The translations under genes and the position numbers were made by a program. Below the pieces are notes generated by a model. The model was not told where the DNA came from. It searched no databases and worked only from the letters and a program-made list of their open reading frames with translations. A stretch of DNA of 64,000 nucleotides from Sphingomonas sp. PR090111-T3T-6A (GTDB lineage: Bacteria; Pseudomonadota; Alphaproteobacteria; Sphingomonadales; Sphingomonadaceae): positions 62,001 through 126,000 of the forward strand of contig NZ_AORL01000009.1 in assembly GCF_000383095.1 (NCBI RefSeq), in the 5' to 3' direction. Each line of letters begins with the position of its first letter. Position 1 is the stretch's first letter. This document shows positions 1 to 9,471 of this stretch, piece by piece.

Positions 1-1
1 G

Positions 2-280
2 CTCTGCTCGGGCAGCGGGCCGCTGGAGATGCCGTCCGCCCATGCCATGACCGGCATGAAGGGGATGCATCATCACGGCCATCACGATCCGTCGATGCCC
101 GATCACCCCTGCGCCTTCGCCGGTCTCGGCGTGGCGCTGGCGGAGCCTTTGCTGCCGCTGCTCGCGCTGCCCGTGCGCGCCGTCGCCGTCCGGCTCGATC
201 ATGCGGGCGAGATGGTGGCGATCGGGCGCGGCCTCGCCGCCCCGCCGCCGCCCGCCACAGGACCACCCGCCCTCGGCTGA
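2..280 (+). CDS. DUF2946-like protein, 5' end outside the window
   Basis: The reading frame is open from the window edge (base 2) to the TGA at 278-280, so the gene starts upstream and only the last 92 codons are seen. The visible part has a CSGSG segment, a His/Met-rich stretch (HAMTGMKGMHHHGHHD), a CAFAG motif and a Pro-rich end (AAPPPPATGPP). This layout resembles DUF2946 family proteins, small secreted or membrane proteins often found beside TonB-dependent receptors for metals such as copper. The His/Met-rich stretch fits metal binding, but that is inference. The receptor gene starts 59 bp downstream, so the two are probably co-transcribed. An internal ATG at 29 is not needed as a start because the frame is open upstream. 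Confidence 0.55.
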   Translation, partial: LCSGSGPLEMPSAHAMTGMKGMHHHGHHDPSMPDHPCAFAGLGVALAEPLLPLLALPVRAVAVRLDHAGEMVAIGRGLAAPPPPATGPPALG

Positions 281-339
281 TCGCCCGCCGCGCGCCTTTC
301 CGCGCGCGGCCGACGCCCCTTCAGCCGATCGGAAATCCC

Positions 340-2562
340 ATGTCCTTCTTCCCGCGCGCGCTGCGGCGCGCGTCCGTCATGCCGTTGGCGCTGGCCGCGG
401 CACCCGCTTTCGCAGCCGACCTGCCGCCCCCTCCGGGCGACATCCTCGTCACCGCCGGCAAGCAGCAGGCGAGCATCGACAACACGCCCGCCACCCGTGC
501 GTCGATCGACGCCGACACCATCGCGCGCACCGTCAACGCGATGAACGTCGAGGACACGGTCAAATATCTGCCGAGCCTGATCGTGCGCAAACGCCATATC
601 GGCGACACGCAGGCGCCGCTCGCCACGCGCACCTCCGGCCTCGGCTCGTCGGCGCGCAGCCTGATCTATGCGGACGGGGCGCTGCTCTCCACGCTGATCG
701 GCAACAACAACTCGACCGCCTCGCCGCGCTGGAGCCTCGTCAGCCCGCAGGAGATCGAGCGGATCGACGTGCTCTACGGCCCCTTCTCGGCGGCCTATCC
801 GGGCAATTCGATCGGGGCGGTGATCAACATCACCACCCGCCTGCCCGACAGGCTCGAAGCCACCGTCACCGCCGGCACGAGCATCCAGCGCTTCAGCCAG
901 TACGGAACCTCCGACACGCTGCCGACCTACCAGATCGGCGGTACCGTGGGCGACCGCTTCGGCCCGCTCGCGCTGTTCGCCAGCGTCGATCATGTGACGA
1001 GCCATGGCCAGCCGCTGCTCTATGTGACGGGCGCGCAGCCCGCAGGCACCTCGGGCGGCTTCGACACGACGACCCGCACCGGCCTCGCCACCCGCCTGCT
1101 CGGCGCGAGCGGGTTCGAGCGGCAGTCGCAGGAGCAGATCAAGCTCAAGGCAGCGCTGGACATCACCTCCGACATCCGCCTCACCTATGTGGCGGGCCTG
1201 TTCCTGAACGACACCGATGCGCACGCCGAAACCTATCTGAGCGGCCCCGGCGGCGCGCCCGCCTACACCAGCGGCTTCGACAGCGGCATCTATCGGTTCG
1301 ACGAGCGCCACTGGTCGCACAGCGTCACCGCCACGGGCTCGGGCGACCGCTTCGACTGGCAAGTGATCGGCACGCTCTACGACTTCGCGCACGACGTACA
1401 GCGTACGCCGACCGGCACCGCGCCTGCCGCACTCTCGGGCGGCGCGGGCAACGTCACCCGCCTCGACGGCACCGGCTGGAAGACGCTCGACGCCAAGGGC
1501 GCATGGCGCTCGGACGCGGCGGCGACGCACACGCTGAGCTTCGGCGCGCACGGCGACTGGTTCCGCCTCAACAGCAACCGATACAGCACCACCGACTGGC
1601 TGAACGGCCCGGACGGTGCGCTCAATCTCCAGTCGAAGGGCCGCACCCGCACGCTGGCGCTCTGGGCGCAGGATGCGTGGAGGCTCCTCCCCACCGTCAC
1701 GCTGACGGCGGGCGGACGCTATGAATGGTGGAAGGCCTATGACGGGCGCAACGTCTCGCTGACGCCCCCGATCGCCGCCGATCAGCCGGAGCTGTCGGCG
1801 CACCGCTTCTCGCCGAAAGCCTCGCTCGCCTGGGACGCCGCGCCGCACTGGACGTTGCGCTTCAACTTCGGCGAGGCATGGCGTTTCCCGACGGTGGGCG
1901 AACTCTACCAGATCGTGACGACGCCGGTGCCCGCCATCCCCAATCCGAACCTCAAGCCCGAACGCGCGCTCTCCGAGGAGCTGGCGATCGAGCATCATGA
2001 CGCGCACGGCTCGATCCGCCTGTCCTTCTTCAACGAGTCGATCAAGGACGCGCTGATCTCGCAGACGGGCCCCCTGCCGGGCACCACCCAGTTCGGCACC
2101 TTCGTCCAGAATGTCGACCGGACTCGCGCGCGCGGCATCGAGCTGGCCGTCCAGCGCACCGACCTGCTGCCCCGCTTCGACCTCTCGGGCAGCGTCACCT
2201 ATGCCGATGCCACCACCCGCAAGGACACGGTGTTCCCCACCGCCGAGGGCAAGCTCCTGCCGCAGGTGCCGCACTGGAAGGCGAGCGTGGTGGGCACCTG
2301 GCGCCCGATCGACCGCGTCTCGCTCACCGCCGCGGGCCGCTACTCCAGCCGCAATTTCGGCGCGCTCGACAACAGCGATGTGGTCGGCAACGTCTATCAG
2401 GGCTTCTACAAATATTTCGTCGTCGATCTGCGCGCCGATGTCCGCGTCGGCGATCACATGAGCTTCGCGCTCGGCGTCGATAATGTGAACAACGACAAAT
2501 ATTTCCTCTACCATCCCTTCCCGCAGAGGAGCCTGTTCATGCAGGTCGGGTGGAAGTTGTGA
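340..2562 (+). CDS. TonB-dependent outer membrane receptor
   Basis: A 740-residue outer membrane receptor that would import a substrate using energy from TonB-ExbBD. The N-terminus is a signal peptide (basic start, hydrophobic stretch ending APAFA around residue 25), followed by a DILVTAGKQ segment that resembles a TonB box. The plug domain follows, with the typical ERIDVLYGPFSAAYPGNSIG motif around residues 143-162, then a beta-barrel ending in an aromatic-rich strand (FMQVGWKL), as expected for BAM-dependent insertion. The substrate cannot be read from the sequence. The upstream DUF2946-like His/Met-rich protein hints at a metal chelate such as copper, which is inference. The 3' end overlaps the convergent LysR gene by 26 bp. 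Confidence 0.93.
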   Translation: MSFFPRALRRASVMPLALAAAPAFAADLPPPPGDILVTAGKQQASIDNTPATRASIDADTIARTVNAMNVEDTVKYLPSLIVRKRHIGDTQAPLATRTSGLGSSARSLIYADGALLSTLIGNNNSTASPRWSLVSPQEIERIDVLYGPFSAAYPGNSIGAVINITTRLPDRLEATVTAGTSIQRFSQYGTSDTLPTYQIGGTVGDRFGPLALFASVDHVTSHGQPLLYVTGAQPAGTSGGFDTTTRTGLATRLLGASGFERQSQEQIKLKAALDITSDIRLTYVAGLFLNDTDAHAETYLSGPGGAPAYTSGFDSGIYRFDERHWSHSVTATGSGDRFDWQVIGTLYDFAHDVQRTPTGTAPAALSGGAGNVTRLDGTGWKTLDAKGAWRSDAAATHTLSFGAHGDWFRLNSNRYSTTDWLNGPDGALNLQSKGRTRTLALWAQDAWRLLPTVTLTAGGRYEWWKAYDGRNVSLTPPIAADQPELSAHRFSPKASLAWDAAPHWTLRFNFGEAWRFPTVGELYQIVTTPVPAIPNPNLKPERALSEELAIEHHDAHGSIRLSFFNESIKDALISQTGPLPGTTQFGTFVQNVDRTRARGIELAVQRTDLLPRFDLSGSVTYADATTRKDTVFPTAEGKLLPQVPHWKASVVGTWRPIDRVSLTAAGRYSSRNFGALDNSDVVGNVYQGFYKYFVVDLRADVRVGDHMSFALGVDNVNNDKYFLYHPFPQRSLFMQVGWKL

Positions 2563-3448
2563 CGGCGGCTTCCGCCAGCATCCAGTCGCGGAGCTGGCGG
2601 AAGGCGGAGGACTCCAGCTTCGCCGCTGGATAGGCGAGGTAGTAAGCGCGCTCGCTCGGCAAGGCCAGATCGAAGGGCCGGACGAGCGCGCCGGAGGCCA
2701 GTTCGGGCTCGATCAGGAAGCTCGGCACCAGCGCCGCCCCCGCGCCCGCCGCCGCCGCCTGCGCCAGCATCAGGAAGTGCGAGAAGCCGGGCAACGGCCC
2801 CTCCGGCACATGGTCCACCCCCGCCAGCGCGAACCAGCGCGCCCACGCATCGCGCCGGTTGGACTGGACGAGCAACGGCAGCCGCGCGAGATCGCGGGGC
2901 TCGCTGAGCCCCTCGGCCAAAGCCGGCGACACCACCGGGATCGCCGCCTCGCGGAAGAGAAGGTCGCACACCGCGCCCGGCCAGTCCGGCCGCCCGAAGT
3001 GGATCGCGGCATCGAAAGGCTCGGTCGCGAAGTCGAACTCGTCGGAGCGGGCGGCGAAGTTGACGATCAGGTCCGGGTGCCGCTCGGTGAGTCTCGGCAA
3101 ACGCGGCGCCAGCCAGCGCATCCCGAAGCTCGGCAGCGTGGCGAGCTCGATCACCCGCTCGCTCGGCCGCGTCATGGCGCGCGCCGTCGCCCGCCGGATC
3201 GCGCCCAGCGCCGCTCCCACCTCCTCGGCATAGGCCCGCCCCGCCTCGTTCAGCCGCACCCGCCGGCCCGCGCGATCGAAGAGGCTCACCCCCAGCCACT
3301 CTTCGAGATTGGCGATCTGGCGGCTGATCGCGCTTTGCGTGAGGCCGACCTCGGCGGCGGCGCGGCTGAAGCTGCCATGGCGCGCGGCGGCGGCGAAGCT
3401 GTGCAGCATCGCCATCGGGGGCAGCGTGCGGCGATCCTCCTCGCTCAT
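2537..3448 (-). CDS. LysR-family transcriptional regulator (GcvA-like)
   Basis: A 303-residue LysR-type regulator. The N-terminal winged helix-turn-helix is clear (residues ~12-70, with SFSRAAAEVGLTQSAISRQI as the HTH), and is followed by a LysR substrate-binding domain. The LPPMAMLHSFAAAARHGSF start and EEWLGV linker are typical of the GcvA-like subgroup. It is divergent from the aminotransferase/AstD pair, with about 93 bp between start codons, so it is the likely regulator of that pair and of itself. This is inference from the usual LysR arrangement. Its 3' end runs 26 bp into the end of the convergent TonB receptor gene. The inducer is unknown. Confidence 0.92.
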   Translation of the reverse strand: MSEEDRRTLPPMAMLHSFAAAARHGSFSRAAAEVGLTQSAISRQIANLEEWLGVSLFDRAGRRVRLNEAGRAYAEEVGAALGAIRRATARAMTRPSERVIELATLPSFGMRWLAPRLPRLTERHPDLIVNFAARSDEFDFATEPFDAAIHFGRPDWPGAVCDLLFREAAIPVVSPALAEGLSEPRDLARLPLLVQSNRRDAWARWFALAGVDHVPEGPLPGFSHFLMLAQAAAAGAGAALVPSFLIEPELASGALVRPFDLALPSERAYYLAYPAAKLESSAFRQLRDWMLAEAAVTTSTRPA

Positions 3449-3541
3449 TCCATTTCCTCATGAGGATGTGACGCTTTTACGTTTGTGCGCGGCGGCGGCG
3501 AGGTCAATAGCCATGCGATCTGCGCACAAGGAATGAACGCG

Positions 3542-4738
3542 ATGACCAGCCCGATCATGCCCGTCTACAACCCCGCCCCCGTCACGCCGGTGCGCGGCGA
3601 AGGCATCTGGTTGACCGAGGCCGACGGCACGCGCTGGCTCGATTGCATCAACGGCGTCGCCACCAACGCGCTCGGCCATTGCCACCCCGCGCTGGTCGAG
3701 GCGCTGACGCGCCAGGCGGGCAAGCTCTGGCACACCTCCAACGCGATCCGCGTGCCGGGCCAGACCGAACTGGCCGAAAAGCTCGTCGCCAACAGCTTCG
3801 CCGATCGCGTGTTCTTCTCCAACACCGGCACCGAGGCGGTGGAGTGCGCGATCAAGACCGCGCGCCGCTACCACAAGGTCAACGGCCAGCCGGAACGCTT
3901 CGAGGTGATCGGCTTCACCGGCTCCTTCCACGGCCGCACCTATGGTGCGATCAACGCGTCGGGCAATCCGGCCTATCTCGATGGCTTCGGCCCGCCGCTG
4001 CCGGGCTTCCTCCATTTGTCGATGGACGACCATGAAGCCTTCGCCGAAGCCGTCGCACGGCCGGGCATGGCGGCGGTGATCGTCGAGCCGGTGCAGGGCG
4101 AAGGCGGCGCGCGGGCTTTCTCGGGCGAGGATCTCCAGCGCCTCCGCCGGCTCTGCACGGAGCATGGTGTGCTGCTGATCCACGACGAAGTGCAGAGCGG
4201 CATGGGCCGCACCGGCAAGCTCTTCGCGCATCAATGGTTCGAGGGCGCGGAGCCGGACATCATGGCGATCGCCAAGGCGCTGGGCTCGGGCTTCCCGGTC
4301 GGCGCCTGCCTCGCGACCGAGGAGGCGGCGAAGGGCTTGGTCGTCGGCACGCACGGCTCGACCTTCGGCGGCAACCCGCTCGGCATGGCGGTGGCGCTCG
4401 CCGCGTTCGACGTGATCGCGAGCGAGGAGACGCTGGCCAACGCGCGCACCGTATCCGACTATCTCCGTACCAGCCTTCAGGCGGTCGCCGAGCGCAATCC
4501 CGACATGATCGTCGAGCTGCGCGGCAAGGGGATGCTGGTCGGGCTCAAGCTCAAGCCCAACAACCGCGGATTCCTCATGAAGGGCTGGGAGCAGCACATC
4601 CTGCTCTCGGGCTGCGGCGACAATTGCGTGCGCATCCTGCCGCCGCTGATCCTGACGGAGGCCGAGGCCGACGAGATCGTCCGCCGCGTCGAGGCGACCT
4701 GCGAGGCGATGCGCGTGCAACTGGCCGCGGTGGCGTGA
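3542..4738 (+). CDS. Class III PLP aminotransferase, AstC/ArgD-like
   Basis: A 398-residue class III aminotransferase of the acetylornithine/succinylornithine type. PLP-binding features are present: SNTGTEAVE (phosphate-binding turn, residues ~93-101), D215 in IHDEVQSGMGRTG, and the Schiff-base lysine K245 in AKALGSGFPVG. I chose the ATG at 3542 because AAGGA lies about 9 nt upstream; ATGs at 3485 and 3533 are possible but less well placed. An AstD-like dehydrogenase gene follows after 14 bp, which points to the AstC role (N2-succinylornithine to N-succinylglutamate semialdehyde) rather than arginine biosynthesis. The astA and astB genes are not in the window, so ArgD or another omega-aminotransferase role remains possible. 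Confidence 0.85.
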   Translation: MTSPIMPVYNPAPVTPVRGEGIWLTEADGTRWLDCINGVATNALGHCHPALVEALTRQAGKLWHTSNAIRVPGQTELAEKLVANSFADRVFFSNTGTEAVECAIKTARRYHKVNGQPERFEVIGFTGSFHGRTYGAINASGNPAYLDGFGPPLPGFLHLSMDDHEAFAEAVARPGMAAVIVEPVQGEGGARAFSGEDLQRLRRLCTEHGVLLIHDEVQSGMGRTGKLFAHQWFEGAEPDIMAIAKALGSGFPVGACLATEEAAKGLVVGTHGSTFGGNPLGMAVALAAFDVIASEETLANARTVSDYLRTSLQAVAERNPDMIVELRGKGMLVGLKLKPNNRGFLMKGWEQHILLSGCGDNCVRILPPLILTEAEADEIVRRVEATCEAMRVQLAAVA

Positions 4739-4752
4739 TAGAAGCGGCCGCC

Positions 4753-6174
4753 ATGACCCACTTCACCTCGACCAACCCCGCCACCGGCGAAACCCTCTGG
4801 GAAGGCGATGCCGCCTCCCCGGCTGAGGTCAACGCCGCCATCGCCAAGGCCCGCGCCGCGTTCGAGGGCTGGTCGGTGACGCCGCTCGACGAGCGCATCG
4901 CCTTCGTCCGCGCCTTCAAGGCCCGGCTGGAGGCGAACGCCGAGACGCTCGCCCGCGCCATCTCCGAGGAGACCGGCAAGCCGGCGTGGGAGGGCAAGCA
5001 GGAGGCGGCCACGATGGTCGCCAAGGTCGAGACATCGATCAAGGCGCAGGCCGATCGCGCCGGTGAGCGCGAGCAGGGCATGGCCTTCGGTCGCGCGATC
5101 CTGCGCCACCGGCCGCATGGCGTGATGGCGGTGCTGGGGCCGTACAACTTCCCCGGACATCTGCCGAACGGCCATATCGTCCCGGCGCTGCTGGCCGGCG
5201 ATACGGTGGTGTTCAAGCCGTCCGAAGAGACGCCGCTGGTCGGCGAGATCATGGCGCGGTGCTGGGCCGAGGCGGGGCTGCCGGAGGGCGTGTTCAACCT
5301 CGTGCAGGGCGGGCGCGATACCGGCGCGGCGCTGCTGGCGGGGCATATCGACGGGCTGCTCTTCACCGGCTCGGCGGGGGCTGGCGCACATTTCCGGCGT
5401 ACCTTCGTCGATCGACCGGAGGTGATCCTCGCACTCGAACTCGGCGGCAACAATCCGCTGATCGCCTGGGATGGCGAGGCCGAGGCGGTCGCTTCGATCG
5501 TGGTCCAGTCGGCCTTCATCACCTCGGGCCAGCGCTGCTCCTGCGCGCGCCGGCTGATCGTGCCGGAGGGCGCGGAGGGCGACCGCATGGTGGACGCCGT
5601 GGCCGCAATGGCCGACCGCCTCACCATCGGCCAGTGGGACGAGACGCCCGAGCCGACCTTCGGCCCGCTCATCTCCGCCGCTGCCGCCGACAGGGCGCGC
5701 GGGGCCGTCGCCGCGCTGGTGACCAAGGGCGCGAAGGTGATCCGCCCGTTCGCGAAGATCGAGGGCCGCTCCGACGCGTTCGTGACTCCCGCGATCCTCG
5801 ACGTGACCGGCCTCGACGTGCCGGATGCGGAGATCTTCGCGCCGGTGCTGCAAATCATCCGCGTGGCGGACTTCGACACCGCGATCCGCACCGCCAACGC
5901 CACCGCTTATGGCCTCTCGGGCGGCCTGATCTCGGCCGACGAAGCGCTGTGGCGCCGCTATGCGGACCGGGCGCGGGCGGGCGTGCTCAACTGGAACCGG
6001 CCGACCACGGGCGCGGCGGGCACGATGCCCTTCGGCGGGCTCGGCTCCTCGGGCAACCATCGCCCGAGCGCTTATTATGCGGCCGATTACTGCGCCTACC
6101 CGGTGGCGAGCTTCGAGGCCGGCGAGGTCGCGGACCTGTCGGGCGACATCAAGGGCCTCAAGGCCGCCGGATGA
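4753..6174 (+). CDS. astD: N-succinylglutamate 5-semialdehyde dehydrogenase
   Basis: A 473-residue aldehyde dehydrogenase that matches AstD in its signature GVMAVLGPYNFPGHLPNGHI (residues ~123-142). It would oxidise N-succinylglutamate semialdehyde to N-succinylglutamate with NAD+ in the arginine succinyltransferase pathway. The ALDH general base E229 (LELGG) and the catalytic cysteine C262 (SGQRC) are both present. The ATG at 4753 begins the family N-terminus MTHFTSTNPATG; the frame is open further upstream, but that part overlaps the aminotransferase gene. It sits 14 bp after that gene and is almost certainly in one operon with it. The last 17 bp overlap the convergent LysR gene. Confidence 0.88.
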   Translation: MTHFTSTNPATGETLWEGDAASPAEVNAAIAKARAAFEGWSVTPLDERIAFVRAFKARLEANAETLARAISEETGKPAWEGKQEAATMVAKVETSIKAQADRAGEREQGMAFGRAILRHRPHGVMAVLGPYNFPGHLPNGHIVPALLAGDTVVFKPSEETPLVGEIMARCWAEAGLPEGVFNLVQGGRDTGAALLAGHIDGLLFTGSAGAGAHFRRTFVDRPEVILALELGGNNPLIAWDGEAEAVASIVVQSAFITSGQRCSCARRLIVPEGAEGDRMVDAVAAMADRLTIGQWDETPEPTFGPLISAAAADRARGAVAALVTKGAKVIRPFAKIEGRSDAFVTPAILDVTGLDVPDAEIFAPVLQIIRVADFDTAIRTANATAYGLSGGLISADEALWRRYADRARAGVLNWNRPTTGAAGTMPFGGLGSSGNHRPSAYYAADYCAYPVASFEAGEVADLSGDIKGLKAAG

Positions 6175-7042
6175 AGTCGACGAAGGCCCGCAAGGGCGCC
6201 GGCATCAGCCGCCGGCTCGGATAATAAAGGAAGGGGCCGGTGAAAGACTGCCACCAGTCGGGCAGCACCGGCTCCAGCCGCCCGTCGGCGAAATAGGGCT
6301 CCAGAAACCCCTCGAAGCTCTTGATGACGCCGAGGCCGGCCACCGCCGCAGCCACTTCGTCGTCGAAATTGCCGCCGGTGAAGCGCCCGGCCGGCGTGAT
6401 GCGCACCATCTCCTCGCCCCGCTCGAACTCCCATGGATGCATGGCCCCGCTCGAAAAGCGGTGCAGCACGCAATCATGGCCGAGCAGGTCGCGCGGGTGA
6501 GCGGGCCGGCCGCGCTCCGCCAGATAATCGGGCGACGCCCCGCAGGCGAAGCGCTGGATGCGCGGGCCGATCGGCACCGCGATCATGTCCTGCTCTAGCC
6601 GCTCCTCATAGCGGATGCCGGCATCGAAGCCCGCCGCCAGCACATCGATGAAGCGATCGTCCGAGATCAGCTCGACCGAGATGCCCGGATGCGCCTTCAG
6701 GAAGGCCGCGATGATCGGGGGCATGATCTGCCGCGTCACCGCCCCCGGCGCGTTGAGGCGCAGCGTGCCCCTTGGACTGTCGCGATAGCCGTTGACGACA
6801 TCCAGCGCCGCCTCGACCTCGCCCAGCGCCGGCCCGAGCCGCTCGATCAGCCGCGCGCCCGCTTCGGTCGGCGTGACGCTGCGCGTGGTGCGGTTGAGGA
6901 GGCGCACGCCCAGCCGTTGTTCCAGCCGCCGCACCGCCTCCGACAGAGTCGACGCCGACACGCCGCGTAGCAGCGCCGCGCCGCGAAAGCTCCGCGCGCG
7001 GGCGACGGCGGCGAAGGCGTCGAGATCGGCAAGGTCGGTCAT
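6158..7042 (-). CDS. LysR-family transcriptional regulator
   Basis: A 294-residue LysR regulator. The HTH is at residues ~17-38 (ARSFRGAALLRGVSASTLSE), followed by RRLEQRLGVRLLNRTTRSV, which is characteristic of the subgroup that often controls adjacent oxidoreductases. The effector domain fills the rest. It is divergent from the aldo/keto reductase gene with a 93-bp gap, so regulation of that gene is the simplest hypothesis. The 3' end overlaps astD by 17 bp on the opposite strand. The effector is unknown. Confidence 0.92.
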   Translation of the reverse strand: MTDLADLDAFAAVARARSFRGAALLRGVSASTLSEAVRRLEQRLGVRLLNRTTRSVTPTEAGARLIERLGPALGEVEAALDVVNGYRDSPRGTLRLNAPGAVTRQIMPPIIAAFLKAHPGISVELISDDRFIDVLAAGFDAGIRYEERLEQDMIAVPIGPRIQRFACGASPDYLAERGRPAHPRDLLGHDCVLHRFSSGAMHPWEFERGEEMVRITPAGRFTGGNFDDEVAAAVAGLGVIKSFEGFLEPYFADGRLEPVLPDWWQSFTGPFLYYPSRRLMPAPLRAFVDFIRRP

Positions 7043-7135
7043 TGTCCGGATATCCGTACAGCTTGTGCAACGACGGCCGGATTATCGCACGGCCGCCCGA
7101 CCTCCATAAAGCCCCCAGCACAGGAGGCTGAACGC

Positions 7136-8131
7136 ATGGACATTCGCACTCTCGGAAAGACCGGCCCCAAGGTTTCGGCGGTCGGGCTCGGCTGCATGGG
7201 CATGTCGGGCATGTATGGCCCGTCGGACCGGGCGGAAGGCATCGCCACGATCCACGCCGCGCTCGATGCCGGCATCACGCTGCTCGACACCGGCGACTTC
7301 TACGGCATGGGGCATAACGAGATGCTGATCGGCGAGGCCCTGAAGGGTCGCCCGCGCGACAGCTATCAGCTCAGCGTCAAGTTCGGCGGCCTGCGCGCGC
7401 CGGACGGATCATGGTGCGGCTTCGACGCGCGGCCGGCGGCGGTGAAGAACTTCCTCTCCTACTCGCTCCAGCGACTCGGCGTCGATCATATCGACATCTA
7501 CCGGCCGGCGCGGCTCGACCCGAACGTGCCGATCGAGGAGACGATCGGCGCCATCGCCGAAATGGTGGAGAAGGGCTATGTCCGCCACATCGGCCTGTCG
7601 GAAGTGGGCTCCGACACGATCCGCCGGGCGGCGGCGGTGCATCCGATCGTCGATCTCCAGATCGAATATTCGCTCGTCTCGCGCGGGATCGAGGACGGGA
7701 TTCTCAGCACCTGCCGCGAACTCGGCATCGACATCACCGCTTACGGCATCCTGTCGCGCGGGCTGATCTCGGGCCATTGGAGCAAGCAGAGCGTCGCCGC
7801 CCCAACCGACTTCCGCGCGCACTCGCCCCGCTTCGAGCAGGGCAATATCGACGCCAACCTCGCGCTGGTGGAGGCGCTGCGCCGCGTGGCGGAGGCCAAG
7901 GGCGTGACGGTCGCGCAGATCGCCATCGCGTGGGTGGCGGCGCAGGGGCAGGACATCGTGCCGCTGATCGGCGCGCGCCGCCGCGATCGCCTGACCGAGG
8001 CGCTGGGCGCGCTCGACGTCCAGCTAGACGCCGCCGATCTGGACGCGATCGAGCGTGCCGTCCCCAAGGGTGCGGCGCAGGGCGACCGCTACAACGCCTG
8101 GGGCATGGCGACGCTCGACAGCGAGCGTTGA
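7136..8131 (+). CDS. Aldo/keto reductase, catalytic His replaced
   Basis: A 331-residue NAD(P)H-dependent aldo/keto reductase of the TIM-barrel superfamily, close to the YajO/AKR13-like group (N-terminus RTLGKTGPKVSAVGLGCMGMS). Three members of the usual catalytic tetrad are visible: D51 (LLDTGDFYG), Y56 and K82 (SVKFGG). Where most relatives have the QHR motif with the catalytic histidine, this protein reads DIYRPARLDPNVP, so that histidine is absent. From memory the DIYRPAR form recurs in proteobacterial relatives, so this may be a subfamily trait and not a defect. A ribosome-binding sequence (GGAGG-like, 7123-7127) precedes the ATG. It is divergent from a LysR gene. The substrate is unknown. 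Confidence 0.9.
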   Translation: MDIRTLGKTGPKVSAVGLGCMGMSGMYGPSDRAEGIATIHAALDAGITLLDTGDFYGMGHNEMLIGEALKGRPRDSYQLSVKFGGLRAPDGSWCGFDARPAAVKNFLSYSLQRLGVDHIDIYRPARLDPNVPIEETIGAIAEMVEKGYVRHIGLSEVGSDTIRRAAAVHPIVDLQIEYSLVSRGIEDGILSTCRELGIDITAYGILSRGLISGHWSKQSVAAPTDFRAHSPRFEQGNIDANLALVEALRRVAEAKGVTVAQIAIAWVAAQGQDIVPLIGARRRDRLTEALGALDVQLDAADLDAIERAVPKGAAQGDRYNAWGMATLDSER

Positions 8132-8138
8132 GGAAAGG

Positions 8139-8171
8139 GGGTGCGCCCGCGTCAGGCGACGCGGCGCACCC
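8139..8171. terminator. Bidirectional hairpin between convergent genes
   Basis: A strong GC hairpin: arms GGGTGCGCC (8139-8147) and GGCGCACCC (8163-8171), with inner arms GCGTC/GACGC around the loop AGGC and one bulged C. It lies where the aldo/keto reductase and ilvE genes converge and includes the last codons of ilvE. No clear T-run follows, so terminator function is inferred from position and stem strength. Confidence 0.6.
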
Positions 8172-9246
8172 AACCCTTCGCGTCCTCGATCCGGCCGCGC
8201 TGGATGCCGACGAGGGCGTCCTTCAGCATGTCGGTGGTCTCGCCGCCGCCGCCATTGCCGATGGTGAAATCACCGGCCGTGCTCTTCACCTGCCCGATCG
8301 GCGTCACCACCGCCGCCGTGCCGCAGGCGAACACCTCGCGCAGCTTCCCCGAAGCCGCGTCTGCGCGCCACTGATCGATCGAGTAAGGCTCCTCGCGCAT
8401 GTCGATGCCCTTGTCGCGGGCGAGTTCGATCACCGAGGCGCGGGTGATGCCGGGCAGGATCGTGCCCGTCAGCGGCGGCGTCACGATCGAGCCGTCGTCG
8501 AACAGGAAGAAGATGTTCATGCCGCCAAGCTCGTCGACCCAGCGATGCTCGACCGCGTCGAGGAACACCACCTGGTCGCAGCCATGCCGGATCGCCTCGG
8601 CCTGCGCGATGAGGCTGGCCGCATAGTTGCCGCCGCACTTGGCCGCGCCTGTGCCGCCCGGGGCCGCGCGGGTGTAATCGTCCGACACCCAGACGCTGAC
8701 CGCCTTCTTGCCGCCCTTGAAGTAAGCACCGACCGGGCAGGCGATCACGCAGAAGATATATTCCGCCGCCGGCCGCACGCCGAGGAAGGTCTCCGACGCG
8801 AACATGAAGGGGCGCAGATAGAGGCTGCCTTCGCCGCCCGGAATCCACGCCTCGTCGATCTTGATGAGCGCGTCGAGCGCGCCGAGGAAAAGCTCCTCGG
8901 GCACTTCCGGCATCGCCATGCGGCGTGCGGACTCGTTGAAGCGGCGGGCGTTCTGCTCCGGGCGGAACAGCGTCACGCCGCCATCCTCGGCGCGATACGC
9001 CTTCATGCCTTCGAAGATTTCCTGCGCATAATGCAGCACCGCGCAGGCCGGATCGAGCTGGAACGGGCGGCGCGCCTCCACCTTGGCGCTGTGCCAGCCC
9101 TGCCCCTCGGTCCACGTCACCGTCACCATATGATCGGTGAACACGCGGCCGAAGCCGGGGTCCTCCAGCAGCGTGGCCCGCTCGGCCGCCGCCACCGCCG
9201 CCGGGTTGGGCTCGATCGAGAATTGCAGCTTGGCGTCCGCGTTCAT
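8152..9246 (-). CDS. ilvE: Branched-chain amino acid aminotransferase
   Basis: A 364-residue fold-type IV PLP aminotransferase of the longer (type II) IlvE class, transferring amino groups between glutamate and branched-chain 2-oxo acids. Family marks are [15 protein letters not shown] (residues ~71-85), the PLP lysine K203 in [15 protein letters not shown], and the ELGGMNIFF and GTILPGITR segments. The length matches the family. It is transcribed alone, convergent with the aldo/keto reductase; AGGAG lies upstream of the ATG. No leucine leader peptide or attenuator was recognised upstream. Confidence 0.95.
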   Translation of the reverse strand: MNADAKLQFSIEPNPAAVAAAERATLLEDPGFGRVFTDHMVTVTWTEGQGWHSAKVEARRPFQLDPACAVLHYAQEIFEGMKAYRAEDGGVTLFRPEQNARRFNESARRMAMPEVPEELFLGALDALIKIDEAWIPGGEGSLYLRPFMFASETFLGVRPAAEYIFCVIACPVGAYFKGGKKAVSVWVSDDYTRAAPGGTGAAKCGGNYAASLIAQAEAIRHGCDQVVFLDAVEHRWVDELGGMNIFFLFDDGSIVTPPLTGTILPGITRASVIELARDKGIDMREEPYSIDQWRADAASGKLREVFACGTAAVVTPIGQVKSTAGDFTIGNGGGGETTDMLKDALVGIQRGRIEDAKGWVRRVA

Positions 9247-9397
9247 GCACCGCTCCTTGGATCTGTCGGGCTCCCCTTATCGAGCCGGAGGGCGGCAGGC
9301 CACCCCCGCCTGTCCGGACGGGTGCCGGCATCGACTCGGCCATGAGCGACGGCGAACATGCGGCACATAGTTAACGAATCGCCCTCCATCGTCGTCG

Positions 9398-9415
9398 CCA
9401 TGAAGAAATTCATGG
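9398..9415. promoter_or_regulatory. 7-bp inverted repeat upstream of the GGDEF gene
   Basis: Arms CCATGAA (9398-9404) and TTCATGG (9409-9415) are perfectly complementary around a GAAA spacer. It could be a protein-binding dyad or an RNA hairpin capped by a GAAA tetraloop. It lies in the divergent space between ilvE and the GGDEF gene, about 100-120 bp before the preferred start. The function is unknown. Confidence 0.4.
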
Positions 9416-9471
9416 AATTACCGACAAATTCGGGGGCAAATGCCTAAAAATCCGACGCCCGTGGACATTTT

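Noticed and set aside
199-2514. Open frame of 771 codons antisense to the TonB receptor
   Set aside because: It has no recognisable domain and is a composition shadow; the receptor has a signal peptide, plug and barrel.
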